DNA of 64,000 bases. Source: Frondihabitans sp. PhB188 (GTDB taxonomy: Bacteria > Actinomycetota > Actinomycetes > Actinomycetales > Microbacteriaceae). The stretch spans positions 529,193 through 593,192 of the forward strand of contig NZ_RJUO01000004.1 in assembly GCF_003752365.1 (NCBI RefSeq), written 5' to 3'. Numbering within the stretch: position 1 is the stretch's first letter; every line of letters starts with the position of its first letter. The translations under genes were made by a program, and so were the position numbers. The notes under the pieces were generated by a model. The model did not search any database and was not told where the DNA came from. It was given only the letters and a program-made list of their open reading frames with translations. This document shows, one piece after another, positions 44,678 through 54,476 of this stretch.

Positions 44678-46096
44678 GTGACCATTCGCCTCTACGATTC
44701 CCGCGCGCAGTCGATCACCGACTTCGTCCCGCTCGTCGACGGTGAAGTGGGCCTGTACGTCTGCGGCCCGACGGTGCAGTCGTCGCCGCACATCGGCCAC
44801 CTCCGCTCGGCTCTCGTCTACGACCTGTGGCGCCGCTGGTTCACCTACCGCGGGCTGCGCGTCACGCTGGTGCGCAACGTGACCGACATCGACGACAAGA
44901 TCCTGAACCTCGCCGCCGACACCGCGGAGGAGTGGTGGGCGCGCGCCTACCGCTACGAGCTCGAGTTCACCGCCGGCTACACGGCGCTGGGCATCCTGCC
45001 GCCGACCTACGAGCCGCGCGCGACGGCGAGCGTCTCCGAGATGCAGGCCATCGTCGCGACTCTCATCGAGCGAGGCCATGCCTACCCGGCGCCCGACGGC
45101 TCGGGCGACGTCTACTTCGACACGGTCTCGTGGCCGACCTACGGCGCACTGACCAATCAGAAGCTCGACGACATGGTGTCGGCGACCGACGCCGATCCGC
45201 GCGGCAAGCGCGACCCGCGCGACTTCGCGCTCTGGAAGGGCACCAAGGCCGGCGAGCCCGAGTCGGCGAGCTGGGAGTCGCCGTGGGGCCCGGGCCGCCC
45301 GGGCTGGCACATCGAGTGCTCCGCCATGTCGAAGCGCTACCTGGGCGCCGCATTCGACATCCACGGTGGCGGGCTCGACCTGCGCTTCCCGCACCACGAG
45401 AACGAGCTGGCGCAGTCGACGGCCGCGGGCGACGACTTCGCGCACCACTGGATGCACAACGGCCTCGTGAACGTCGACGGCCAGAAGATGTCGAAGTCGC
45501 TGGGCAACTCGATCTTCGCATCGGAGTTCCTGGCCATGGCGCGCCCCATCGTCGTCCGCTACTTCCTCGCCGCGGCGCACTACCGCTCGACGATCGACTA
45601 CCACGACGGCGCCCTCGAAGAGGCCGAGGCCGCACTCGACCGCGTCGAGGTGTTCCTCGGCCGGGCCGGTCGCCGCCTGGCCGGCACCCGCTTCGTCGGA
45701 GTCGGCAGCCGGGTCGTGTCCGACGCCTTCGCCGAGGCCATGGACGACGACCTCAACGTGCCCCAGGCCCTCGGCGCCCTGCACGACAGCGTCCGCCGCG
45801 GCAACGCGGCCCTCGACGACGACGACCTCGACACCGCCGCGCGCGAATGGCAGCACACCCGTGCCATGGTGGAGGTCCTCGGGCTCGACCCGTACGCTCC
45901 CGAGTGGAGGGGGTCCGACGAGGGCGCCGCGCACACCGCGCTGGCCACCCTGGTCGACAAGCTGCTCGAGGCTCGCAACAGCGCCCGGGCCGCCAAGGAT
46001 TTCGCGAACGCCGACCGCATTCGAGCCGACCTGGCCGCTGCGGGCATCACGATCGAAGACAGCCCCTCGGGGTCGCATTGGAGTCTTGAACAATGA
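44678..46096 (+). CDS. cysS: cysteinyl-tRNA synthetase
   Basis: Charges tRNA-Cys. The 472-residue class I synthetase has the HIGH motif in VCGPTVQSSPHIGHLRSA, the zinc-binding GWHIECSAMS and HHENELAQS, and KMSKSLGNSI. The length fits the true CysRS rather than MshC, since the protein lacks the MshC-specific changes. It overlaps rlmB by 4 bp. Confidence 0.95.
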   Translation: MTIRLYDSRAQSITDFVPLVDGEVGLYVCGPTVQSSPHIGHLRSALVYDLWRRWFTYRGLRVTLVRNVTDIDDKILNLAADTAEEWWARAYRYELEFTAGYTALGILPPTYEPRATASVSEMQAIVATLIERGHAYPAPDGSGDVYFDTVSWPTYGALTNQKLDDMVSATDADPRGKRDPRDFALWKGTKAGEPESASWESPWGPGRPGWHIECSAMSKRYLGAAFDIHGGGLDLRFPHHENELAQSTAAGDDFAHHWMHNGLVNVDGQKMSKSLGNSIFASEFLAMARPIVVRYFLAAAHYRSTIDYHDGALEEAEAALDRVEVFLGRAGRRLAGTRFVGVGSRVVSDAFAEAMDDDLNVPQALGALHDSVRRGNAALDDDDLDTAAREWQHTRAMVEVLGLDPYAPEWRGSDEGAAHTALATLVDKLLEARNSARAAKDFANADRIRADLAAAGITIEDSPSGSHWSLEQ

Positions 46097-47130
46097 AGAA
46101 CACGTCAGGTGAGCGCAAGGGTCGCCCGGGCGCCGTCCGCCAGGGCGGCAAGGGCAAGCAGGTCGGGTCCGGCGGCCAGGGTCGCCAGGCCCTCGAGGGC
46201 AAGAAGCCCACGCCGAAGGCCGAAGACCGTCCGTACCACCCCGCCGGAAAGCGCAAGGCGGCGCAGGATCGCCTGGCCTCCGCCCGCGGCAAGGCCGGCA
46301 GCCAGGCTGAGCGTCCGATCCGCACGGCCCGGACCGCCGTCGACCGCACCGTTCCGCCGCGCTCGAAGAAGGCCTCCGACGACAGCGAGATCGTGACCGG
46401 CCGCAACTCGGTGCTCGAGGCCCTGCGCGCGCGCATCCCGGCGTCGACGCTCTACATCGCCGCCCGCCTCGAGATGGACGACCGCGTCAAGGAGGTGCTG
46501 ACGCTGGCCACCCGTCGCGGCATCCCCGTGCTGGAGGTCATGCGCCCGGAGCTCGACCGCCTCACCGGCCCCGACTCGGTGCACCAGGGTCTCGCGCTCA
46601 AGGTGCCGCCTTACGAGTACGCGCACCCGATGGAGCTGCTCGAGCAGACGCGTCGCCGCGGTCAGAAGCCGCTGTTCGTCGCGCTCGACGGCATCACCGA
46701 CCCGCGCAACCTCGGCGCGATCATCCGCTCCGTCGCGGCGTTCGGCGGTCAGGCCGTCATCGTGCCCCAGCGCCGCAGCGTCGGAGTGACCGCGTCGGCG
46801 TGGAAGACGTCGGCGGGTGCCGCTGCCCGCGTCCCGGTGGCCATGGCGTCGAACCTCACGCAGACCCTGAAGTCGTTCAAAGAGGCGGGCGTGTTCGTGC
46901 TCGGCCTCGACGGCGGCGGCGACGTGCAGCTCCCCGGGCTCGAGCTCGCCGATCAGCCCCTCGTCATCGTCGTCGGCTCGGAGGGCAAAGGTCTGTCGCG
47001 CATCGTCACCGAGACCTGCGACGCCATCGTGTCCGTGCCGATCACCGCTGCGGCCGAGAGCCTCAACGCCGGTATCGCCGCCAGCGTCACCCTCTACGAG
47101 ATCAGCAATCTGCGGGCCGAACGCAAGTAG
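46093..47130 (+). CDS. rlmB: 23S rRNA 2'-O-methyltransferase RlmB (SpoU family)
   Basis: A knotted SPOUT methyltransferase that modifies G2251 of 23S rRNA. The 345-residue product has a long basic disordered N-terminus (about 1-95, Lys/Arg/Gly-rich), a substrate-binding domain (VTGRNSVLEALRA) and the three SpoU motifs: DGITDPRNLGAIIRSVAAFG, VVGSEGKGLS and SLNAGIAASVTLYE. The start overlaps the cysS stop. Confidence 0.95.
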   Translation: MKNTSGERKGRPGAVRQGGKGKQVGSGGQGRQALEGKKPTPKAEDRPYHPAGKRKAAQDRLASARGKAGSQAERPIRTARTAVDRTVPPRSKKASDDSEIVTGRNSVLEALRARIPASTLYIAARLEMDDRVKEVLTLATRRGIPVLEVMRPELDRLTGPDSVHQGLALKVPPYEYAHPMELLEQTRRRGQKPLFVALDGITDPRNLGAIIRSVAAFGGQAVIVPQRRSVGVTASAWKTSAGAAARVPVAMASNLTQTLKSFKEAGVFVLGLDGGGDVQLPGLELADQPLVIVVGSEGKGLSRIVTETCDAIVSVPITAAAESLNAGIAASVTLYEISNLRAERK

Positions 47131-47219
47131 CCCCGTACATTCACGGAGATTCTGCCTGCGCCGGGCCGGTCGTGCCGACCGGGCTAGCGGCCGGCCGAGA
47201 GACTCCGTGAATTTCGGGG
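47131..47219. terminator. long inverted repeat after rlmB
   Basis: ATTCACGGAG (47139-47148) pairs with CTCCGTGAAT (47203-47212) around a GC-rich loop that holds a further hairpin. It lies between converging rlmB and the DUF4032 gene and probably terminates both. Confidence 0.6.
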
Positions 47220-47226
47220 CGGGGGC

Positions 47227-47240
47227 GAGTTCCTGCGCCC
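47227..47240 (-). repeat. dispersed motif GAGTTCCTGCGCCC
   Basis: An exact copy that abuts the stop codon of the DUF4032 gene (47241). Confidence 0.7.
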
Positions 47241-48542
47241 TCAGACCTTGCTGCGCCAGTCCTCCTCGGCCTCGGCAGCCTGCGCGTTCTCTTCCTGGAT
47301 GGCCACGGGGAGGGTGATGGCGCCCGTCGGCGGCGCGATCACCATCTGCTCGTCGCGGCGGTGCCGCAGCACGTCGTTGACGTAGGAGGTCAGCGCCTCG
47401 GCGATCGGCACGTCGCGGTTCTCGGCCTGCGACTGGTACCAGCGGTGCTCGAGCAGCTGGTGGAAGATCTCGGCCGGCTCCAGGCGCCCGCGCAGGTCGC
47501 GCGGGATCGACCGGATGACCGGCTCGAAGACGCGGGCGGCCCACTCGTGCGCCACCATCTCTTCATCGAGCTCGGCGCGGTTGTTCTTCGAGCGGTACGA
47601 GTCGAGGTCGTTCAGCAGGCGGCGGGCCTGGTTCTCTTGGGCGTCGAGCCCGGTGAGCCGGAGCAGGCGCCGCGAGTGGTGCCCGGCGTCGACGACCTTG
47701 GGCTGGATCCGCACCTGCGTGCCGCCCTCGGTGGTCTTGATGGCGAGCTCCTCGATGTCGAAGCCGAGGTCGTTCAGGCGCTCGACGCGGTCGTTGATGC
47801 GCCAGCGCTCGGAGTTCGAGAACGTCTCCGTGCCCGTCAGCTCGACCCAGAGGCTGCGGTACTTGGCGACGATGCCGTTCGACACCTCGACGGCGTCGAG
47901 GTCTTCGTCGAGACGGTCGCCCGCCTCGAGGTCGAGCAGCTCGCCGGCGATGTTGACGCGCGCGACCTCGAGGTCGTTCTCGCGCTGGCCGTTCGAGAGG
48001 CCGCCGGGGTAGAGCTTGCCGGTCTCGGCGTCGACGAGGTAGGCGGCGAAGGCGCCGGCGTCGCGGCGGAAGAGCGTGTTGGAGAGCGAGACGTCGCCCC
48101 AGTAGAAGCCGATGACGTGCAGCCGCACGAGCAGCAGCGCCAGCGCGTCGACAAGGCGGGCCGCCGTGTCGGGGCGGAGCCTCTGCGAGTAGAGCGCGCG
48201 GTAGGGGAGCGAGAACTTGAGGTGGCGCGTGACGAGCACGGGGTTGAGCTCGTTGCCGTCTCCATCGCGACGGTTCGTGATGACGGCGAGCGGGTCGACG
48301 CACGGGATGTCGAGGCGCTGCAGCGTGCGGAGCATCTCGTACTCGCCGCGGGCCATCTCGCCCGACGTCTCCTTGATGGCGATCACGTAGCCGCTCAGGT
48401 ACGCGAAGCGCACCAGGTGCCGCGAGATGCCCTTGGGCAGGGTGGCGATGGCGTCTTCGGGCCAGACGTCGAGGGGGAGGTCCCAGGGGAGGTCGAGGAG
48501 AGCCGGGTCGGCGGTGGCCGAGGTGATGTTGAGCGAGGTCAC
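47241..48542 (-). CDS. DUF4032 family protein with kinase-like N-terminus
   Basis: A 433-residue cytoplasmic protein. The first half resembles a lipopolysaccharide-kinase-like fold (VIAIKETSGEMARGEYEML, then LLVRLHVIGFYWGDVSLSNTLF, where the GDVSLSNTL motif recalls an HxDxxxxN catalytic loop with His replaced). The second half is the DUF4032 domain (WAARVFEPVIRSIPRDLRGR, EIFHQLLEHRWYQSQ). Function unknown; conserved in actinobacteria. GTG 48542 is the first credible start; the longer frame runs through the neighbouring gene. Confidence 0.83.
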   Translation of the reverse strand: MTSLNITSATADPALLDLPWDLPLDVWPEDAIATLPKGISRHLVRFAYLSGYVIAIKETSGEMARGEYEMLRTLQRLDIPCVDPLAVITNRRDGDGNELNPVLVTRHLKFSLPYRALYSQRLRPDTAARLVDALALLLVRLHVIGFYWGDVSLSNTLFRRDAGAFAAYLVDAETGKLYPGGLSNGQRENDLEVARVNIAGELLDLEAGDRLDEDLDAVEVSNGIVAKYRSLWVELTGTETFSNSERWRINDRVERLNDLGFDIEELAIKTTEGGTQVRIQPKVVDAGHHSRRLLRLTGLDAQENQARRLLNDLDSYRSKNNRAELDEEMVAHEWAARVFEPVIRSIPRDLRGRLEPAEIFHQLLEHRWYQSQAENRDVPIAEALTSYVNDVLRHRRDEQMVIAPPTGAITLPVAIQEENAQAAEAEEDWRSKV

Positions 48543-48570
48543 GGGGGTCCGTTCGAGGGGAAACGAGCAA

Positions 48571-48608
48571 GGCCCGCCGGTGCCGATGAAGGTCGGCGAC
48601 GACGGGCC
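48571..48608 (-). terminator. probable terminator of ugpC
   Basis: GGCCCG...CGGGCC arms with further inner pairing, between ugpC (48625) and the DUF4032 start. Imperfect stem. Confidence 0.5.
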
Positions 48609-48624
48609 ATGCGGTGAAGCGAGA

Positions 48625-49725
<1,101 letters not shown>

Positions 49726-50027
49726 GATGTTTCTCCTTCACCGGCAGGTACGTGCCGGACGATCCGTTGTGAATGGATGACTATCACCGAGGCAATCCAC
49801 GGTGATGGCCTCGCTCATTATGGCAGTCCGAACCGTCCCGTACACCCCCCGGACGGGGGTAGAACGAATTCGCCCCTCGTCGCCGCTTGGACTTTTCCCA
49901 GCGGATCCTCATAACCTGGAGGATGTCGGCCTCGTCCGGCCATTCCCTCGACGGCTGTTCACTGATCGCTCGTCGATCCCCAGCATCTGCGTCGCCGCTT
50001 CTCGGCCGCGCTCGGAGAACCTGTTCC

Positions 50028-50993
50028 ATGACTGACAACGACAACGGCTCGCCTTCCGGATCCGGTCGACCCTCGCGCGGCGACCGCCGCCAGGTGGCAC
50101 GCGAGAAGGCACGGCTGGCCCGAGCTCGGCAGAAGGCCCGAGCGCGACGGGGCCGCTGGGCCCTCATCGCCGGCGTCGCGGTCGTCGTGGTCGCGCTCAT
50201 CGTCGGCGTCGGCTACGCAGTCGTCAGCTCCGTTCCCGATGCGGCGACGAACCCGCGCAACATGGCCGGCAACGGCATCACCATCGGCAAGGGGCTGAAG
50301 CTCGTCTCGGGCGATTCGACCACGACGTCGGCGTCGGCCGATCCCACGTCGACAGCGACCGCCGGAAGCGCCGACACGGTGAAGATCTCCATCTACCTCG
50401 ACTACCTCTGCCCCGTCTGCGGAGGCTTCGAGAAGGCCAACAACGACTACATCAAGGGCCTGGTGCAGTCGGGCGCCGCGACCGTCGAGTACCATCCGAT
50501 CGCCATCCTGACGAACTCGTCGCTCGGCACCAAGTACTCCCAGCGTGCAGCCGCGTCGGCAGCCTGCGTAGCGACGTACTCGCCCGACTCCTTCTTCGAC
50601 TTCAACACGGCGATGTTCGACCGCCAGCCTGAAGAGCAGACCGCGGGGCTGACGAACGCGCAGCTCGTCACCCTGATCAAGGGCGTCTCCGGTATCACCG
50701 ACACCGACAAGATCCAGAAGTGCGTCACCGATCAGACGTACGCGCCGTGGGTCCTGACCGCGACGCAGCAGGCGCTCACCGGCCCGCTCGACGGCACCGA
50801 CGTGAAGAAGGTCGCCGGTACGCCGACCGTCCTCGTCAACGGCCAGCAGTACAAGTACACGACGCCGTTCACGAACGAGGAGTTCAGCAACTTCATCGTG
50901 ACCGCGGCCGGCAACAGCTACACCGACACCGCGACGGCGACGCCGACCCCGACGCCGACTCCGACTCCGACCAAGTCGAGCAAGAAGAAGTAG
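50028..50993 (+). CDS. DsbA-family thioredoxin-like membrane protein
   Basis: A 321-residue protein with a basic cytoplasmic start (Arg/Lys-rich, about 1-45), a signal anchor (ALIAGVAVVVVALIVGVGYA), a Ser/Thr linker and an extracellular thioredoxin fold with the redox motif CPVC (DYLCPVCGGFEKAN) and the cis-Pro loop KVAGTPTVLVNG. A (TP)n tail ends in lysines. An in-frame ATG at 49923, 5 nt after TAACCT, would add 35 residues; I prefer 50028 with GGAG. Upstream, 49726-50027 holds the divergent promoters. Confidence 0.87.
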   Translation: MTDNDNGSPSGSGRPSRGDRRQVAREKARLARARQKARARRGRWALIAGVAVVVVALIVGVGYAVVSSVPDAATNPRNMAGNGITIGKGLKLVSGDSTTTSASADPTSTATAGSADTVKISIYLDYLCPVCGGFEKANNDYIKGLVQSGAATVEYHPIAILTNSSLGTKYSQRAAASAACVATYSPDSFFDFNTAMFDRQPEEQTAGLTNAQLVTLIKGVSGITDTDKIQKCVTDQTYAPWVLTATQQALTGPLDGTDVKKVAGTPTVLVNGQQYKYTTPFTNEEFSNFIVTAAGNSYTDTATATPTPTPTPTPTKSSKKK

Positions 50994-51056
50994 GTCCGGG
51001 CGGCCGTCGGCGACCGCCGGTACGGTTACCGGACGACGACGAAAGCAGAAGACCAC

Positions 51057-52235
51057 GTGGGCCTTTTCGATGCAATCCTTCCGCGCCGCAGCGGGGCCGA
51101 AGACACACGGCCACCCGAACCCCTCGACAAGCAGCGTGCCCTGACATGGTCGGCGCAGCGCACCATCTGGTCCGACGCGTTCGGCCGACTCGCGACCCGC
51201 AGCCTCCAGATCATCCTGGTGGTGATCGTCGCCGCCGGCCTCGTCTTCGCGATGACACAGCTCAGCCTGGTCGTCATCCCGGTGATCCTGGCGCTCATCA
51301 TCGCGTCGGCCATGTACCCGCTGCTCGACCTCATGCGCCGCCACGGCGTCCCCTCGATCCTCGCGACCTGGATCGCCCTCGTCGCGATCGTCGTGGTGCT
51401 CGGCCTCGTCGTCTGGCTCATCGTGAACGCGATCCAGAACCAGGTGGGGGAGCTCGTCGACTCGGCGACCCAGGGCATCGCCCAGCTGCAGGACTTCGCC
51501 AAGAACGGCCCCTTCCACATCAGCGACAAGCAGATCCAGACGGCGCTCGACTCCCTGGTCGACTTCGTCCAGAGCAGCACGTTCACCAGCGGCGCCTTCG
51601 CGGGCGTCTCGGCCGCGACGAGCTTCGTCACGGGGCTGGCTCTCTTCGTCGTCGTGCTGTTCTTCTTCATGAAAGACGGCCCGAAGATCTGGGCCTTCCT
51701 CGAGCGTCCCTTCACGGGCGAGCAGTTCGAGCGTGCTCAGCGGGTCGGCCAGAAGACGGTCTCCACGTTCGGCGGCTACGTCCGCGGCACTGCCACGGTC
51801 GCTCTGGTCGACGCCATCGGAATCGGCATCGGCCTCTTCGCGCTGCAGATCCCGCTGGCCCTGCCGCTGTCGGTCATCGTCTTCCTCTCGGCGTTCATCC
51901 CGCTCGTCGGCGCGACCGTCGCCGGCGTCCTGGCCGCGCTCGTGGCCCTCGTCGCCGCTGGCTTCTGGCCCGCCGTGATCGTCGTGATCATCGTCGTCGC
52001 GGTCAACCAGCTCGAGGGCAACTTCCTCCAGCCGGTCGTCATGGCGCGCTCGCTGTCGCTGCACCCGCTGGTCGTCCTGATCGCCCTGACGGCCGGCACG
52101 ATCATCGGCGGAATCGTGGGCGCCGTCCTCGCGGTGCCGATCGCCGCCGTCGCCTGGGGCATCATCACCGTCTGGAACGGCGATGAGAATCCCGCAGAAT
52201 TCGCACGCCAGAAACGCGCCGAACCCAAGATGTGA
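51057..52235 (+). CDS. AI-2E family transporter
   Basis: A 392-residue membrane protein of the PerM/AI-2E exporter family, with about eight helices. The N-terminal pair includes SLQIILVVIVAAGLVFAMTQ, and the C-terminal half has the family motif FIPLVGATVAGVLAALVAL and NQLEGNFLQPVVMARSLSLH. Members include Na+/H+ antiporters and autoinducer exporters, so the substrate is open. GTG start. Confidence 0.88.
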   Translation: MGLFDAILPRRSGAEDTRPPEPLDKQRALTWSAQRTIWSDAFGRLATRSLQIILVVIVAAGLVFAMTQLSLVVIPVILALIIASAMYPLLDLMRRHGVPSILATWIALVAIVVVLGLVVWLIVNAIQNQVGELVDSATQGIAQLQDFAKNGPFHISDKQIQTALDSLVDFVQSSTFTSGAFAGVSAATSFVTGLALFVVVLFFFMKDGPKIWAFLERPFTGEQFERAQRVGQKTVSTFGGYVRGTATVALVDAIGIGIGLFALQIPLALPLSVIVFLSAFIPLVGATVAGVLAALVALVAAGFWPAVIVVIIVVAVNQLEGNFLQPVVMARSLSLHPLVVLIALTAGTIIGGIVGAVLAVPIAAVAWGIITVWNGDENPAEFARQKRAEPKM

Positions 52236-52269
52236 CGGGGCTCGGGGGCGCACGCTGCCGAGCTGTGGA

Positions 52270-53205
52270 CTAGCCGAGCAGGTGGGCCTGGTGCACGAGA
52301 GCGGCCGCCCCGATGAGCGGGCTCTCGTCGGAGAGACCCGAACGGACGACCCGGATCCGCGTGGCGTACGGGTTGTACGCGGCCTCGTCGATCACGGCGC
52401 GCACGAGGTCGAGGTAGTCGGGGCTGACCCGAGAGAACCCGCCGCCGACGGCCACGACATCGAGGTCGAGCAGCGTCGTCACCGACGTGATGGCCTCGCC
52501 GAGCGCGGTGGCGGAGCGGCGCACGGCGGCGACGGCCAGCTCGACGCCGGCCGCATAGTCTCGGGCCAGGTCTTCGCCTCGGGAACCCGACCACCCGAGT
52601 TCCTGCGCCCATCTCACGGTGTGCGGGCCGGACGCGAGCACTTCGAGGGTGACCGACTCCGACGACTCGCCCTCGGGGCGCGTGCGCACCTGCAGCTGGC
52701 CGATGTGACCCGCGTTGCCGGTGCCGCCCGAGAGCAGGCGGCCGTTGACGATGAGGCCGCCGCCGACGCCTGTCGACACGGTGATGGCGAGGGCGTTGTC
52801 GATGCCCTGCGTGGCGCCGACCCAGTGCTCGGCGAGGGCGAGGCTGACCCCGTCGAGGCGGAGGGTGACCGGAGCGCCCGGCCCGACGAGCGAGGCGACC
52901 AGCTCGACGATGGGGTAGCCGCGCCAGGCCGGGAGGTTGATGGGCGAGACCGTTCCGGCGGCGAGATCGACCGGGCCGGCGCTGCCGATGCCCGTGCCGA
53001 GGATCACGGCGCCCTCGGGCAGGGCCGCGAGCGCGTGCGCGACGACGGCTCTGACCGCATCCGCGAGCTCGTCGGACGTCGACCCGTGCCCCGTCGGGCG
53101 ACGATCTCGGCTGCCGTCGAGCAGCTGCCCGTCGGCGTCGACGAGGGCGGACTCGACCTTGGTGCCGCCGATATCGACGGCCAGCGCGTACTGACTCACG
53201 GCCAC
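52270..53205 (-). CDS. ROK-family sugar kinase, zinc motif absent
   Basis: A 311-residue ROK-fold protein with the ATP loop AVDIGGTKVESALVD, catalytic-region LDGVSLALAEHWVG, and ISTGVGGG-like VSTGVGGGLIVNG. It lacks the CxCGxxGCxE zinc motif that most ROK kinases and repressors have; the region reads GGTGNAGHIGQLQV. It could be a glucokinase-like enzyme that dispenses with zinc. No helix-turn-helix, so not a repressor. A dispersed-motif copy lies within it (52597-52610). Confidence 0.83.
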   Translation of the reverse strand: MAVSQYALAVDIGGTKVESALVDADGQLLDGSRDRRPTGHGSTSDELADAVRAVVAHALAALPEGAVILGTGIGSAGPVDLAAGTVSPINLPAWRGYPIVELVASLVGPGAPVTLRLDGVSLALAEHWVGATQGIDNALAITVSTGVGGGLIVNGRLLSGGTGNAGHIGQLQVRTRPEGESSESVTLEVLASGPHTVRWAQELGWSGSRGEDLARDYAAGVELAVAAVRRSATALGEAITSVTTLLDLDVVAVGGGFSRVSPDYLDLVRAVIDEAAYNPYATRIRVVRSGLSDESPLIGAAALVHQAHLLG

Positions 53206-53297
53206 AGACTAACGGACGCCATGACAACGTGAGACATGCCCGAGGCGCCGACCTTCAGGACCCGGGGGGCGCCGATCTCCCGAGGAGAGCCGCGGGG

Positions 53298-53750
53298 CTA
53301 CTCGCCCTCGGCCGCTCGCTTCGCCGCACGCTCTTCGTCGCGCTGGCGGATGCGGATCTCCTCGTCGCGCACCTGCGCGAGGTTGTAGCGTTCCTGAGAG
53401 AGCCAGAACGGCATCTCCTCGAGCAGCGCCTGGATCTCGTCGGTGGTGAGGGCGTCTTCGACGCCGCCGCGGGCCAGGCCCGAGATGGTGATTCCGAGCT
53501 TGCGAGCGACCTCGGGGCGAGGGTGCGGCCCGGTACGGCGCAGCTCGACGAGCCACTCCGGCGGGTCGCTCTGCAGATCGGCGAACTGCTCGCGGGTCAC
53601 CGGGGCGTCCTGGAACTCCTGGGGCGTCGCCGGCAGGTGCACTCCGAGCTTCTTGGCGGCGGTGAAGGGCTTCATGGTCTGCGACGCGCGCGACTTCGTG
53701 GTCGGAGCCGTCTGAGCGGTGTCCGGCTGATCGCTGTTCTCGGTGGTCAT
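53298..53750 (-). CDS. DUF5997 family protein
   Basis: A 150-residue protein with a disordered acidic N-terminus and a conserved core (MKPFTAAKKLGVHLPATPQE, WLVELRRTGPHPRPEVARKL, ITISGLARGG). It ends in a charged helix (DEEIRIRQRDEERAAKRA). Function unknown. Its start lies 23 bp from that of a divergent LysR-domain protein; this pair is recurrent in actinobacteria as I recall. Confidence 0.8.
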   Translation of the reverse strand: MTTENSDQPDTAQTAPTTKSRASQTMKPFTAAKKLGVHLPATPQEFQDAPVTREQFADLQSDPPEWLVELRRTGPHPRPEVARKLGITISGLARGGVEDALTTDEIQALLEEMPFWLSQERYNLAQVRDEEIRIRQRDEERAAKRAAEGE

Positions 53751-53760
53751 TGCCCCAGGG

Positions 53761-53773
53761 TAGCCTTTCGGGC
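53761..53773 (+). promoter_or_regulatory. leaderless -10 element
   Basis: TAGCCT (53761-53766) is 7 nt before GTG 53774, within the 23-bp divergent gap. Confidence 0.6.
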
Positions 53774-54418
53774 GTGGAGCTCCGTATCGCGTTCGTGCCA
53801 GGGGTGACCCTCGGCAAGTGGTCGCGCATCTGGGAAGAGCGCTACCCCGACGTCCCGCTCGTCCTGATCGCTGCAACGGCGCAGGAACTCGAGACGGCCC
53901 TGACCGAGGGCCAGGCCGACATGGCCTTCGCCCGCCTTCCGCTCCGGGGCTCCGGCCTGCATGCCATCCCCCTCTACGAGGAGCTCCCGTTCGTCGTGCT
54001 GCCCCGCGAGCACGTCCTCGCCGACGACAAGCTCGTCGCGCTCGCCGATCTCGAGGGCGAGACCCGGTTCGACCTCGACCCGACCCTCGACCTCGACCAG
54101 GCGGTGGGCGTCGTCGCGACCGGCACGGGCGTCGCCGTGATGCCCCAGTCGCTCGCTCGTCTCTACGGTCGCAAGGGTGCCGTGAACCGGCAGGTCGACG
54201 GGCTTCCGCCGACGACCATCGCCCTCGTCTGGCCGGAGGGCGACCAGTCGGACGCCATGGGCGACTTCATCGGCGTCGTGCGAGGCCGCACCGCGAACAG
54301 CTCGCGCGACCGCGCCCCCGTCGAGGAGCCGGCTCCGGCGAAGCCCGCGCGAGCGCCTCGACCGGCGGCGAAGCCCCGCAAGTTCGTGCCGCGCCCGTCG
54401 CGCAAGCGCCGCCGCTGA
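53774..54418 (+). CDS. LysR-type substrate-binding domain without DNA-binding domain
   Basis: A 214-residue protein that is only the effector half of a LysR regulator: LRIAFVPGVTLGKWSRIWEE, TAQELETALTEGQADMAFAR, ELPFVVLPREHVLADDKLV and VATGTGVAVMPQSLARLYG. There is no helix-turn-helix upstream or in another frame. The C-terminus is a basic Pro/Ala/Lys/Arg tail that could bind nucleic acid. Divergent from DUF5997. Confidence 0.85.
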   Translation: MELRIAFVPGVTLGKWSRIWEERYPDVPLVLIAATAQELETALTEGQADMAFARLPLRGSGLHAIPLYEELPFVVLPREHVLADDKLVALADLEGETRFDLDPTLDLDQAVGVVATGTGVAVMPQSLARLYGRKGAVNRQVDGLPPTTIALVWPEGDQSDAMGDFIGVVRGRTANSSRDRAPVEEPAPAKPARAPRPAAKPRKFVPRPSRKRRR

Positions 54419-54443
54419 GCCCTCGCCGCCGGTAGTCAGGCAG

Positions 54444-54476
54444 CCTGGCAGGATGGCGGCCTGGCAGGATGGCGGC
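54444..54476 (+). promoter_or_regulatory. duplicated 16-bp -10 module upstream of the SDR gene
   Basis: CCTGGCAGGATGGCGG occurs twice in tandem (54444-54459 and 54460-54475). In the second copy CAGGAT stands 6 nt before the ATG at 54477, the leaderless spacing; the first would point at CTG. Confidence 0.6.

Noticed and set aside
49923..50027. Leaderless upstream start of the DsbA-like gene
   Set aside because: TAACCT is 5 nt from the ATG, shorter than at other genes, and the added residues are atypical; kept only as an alternative.
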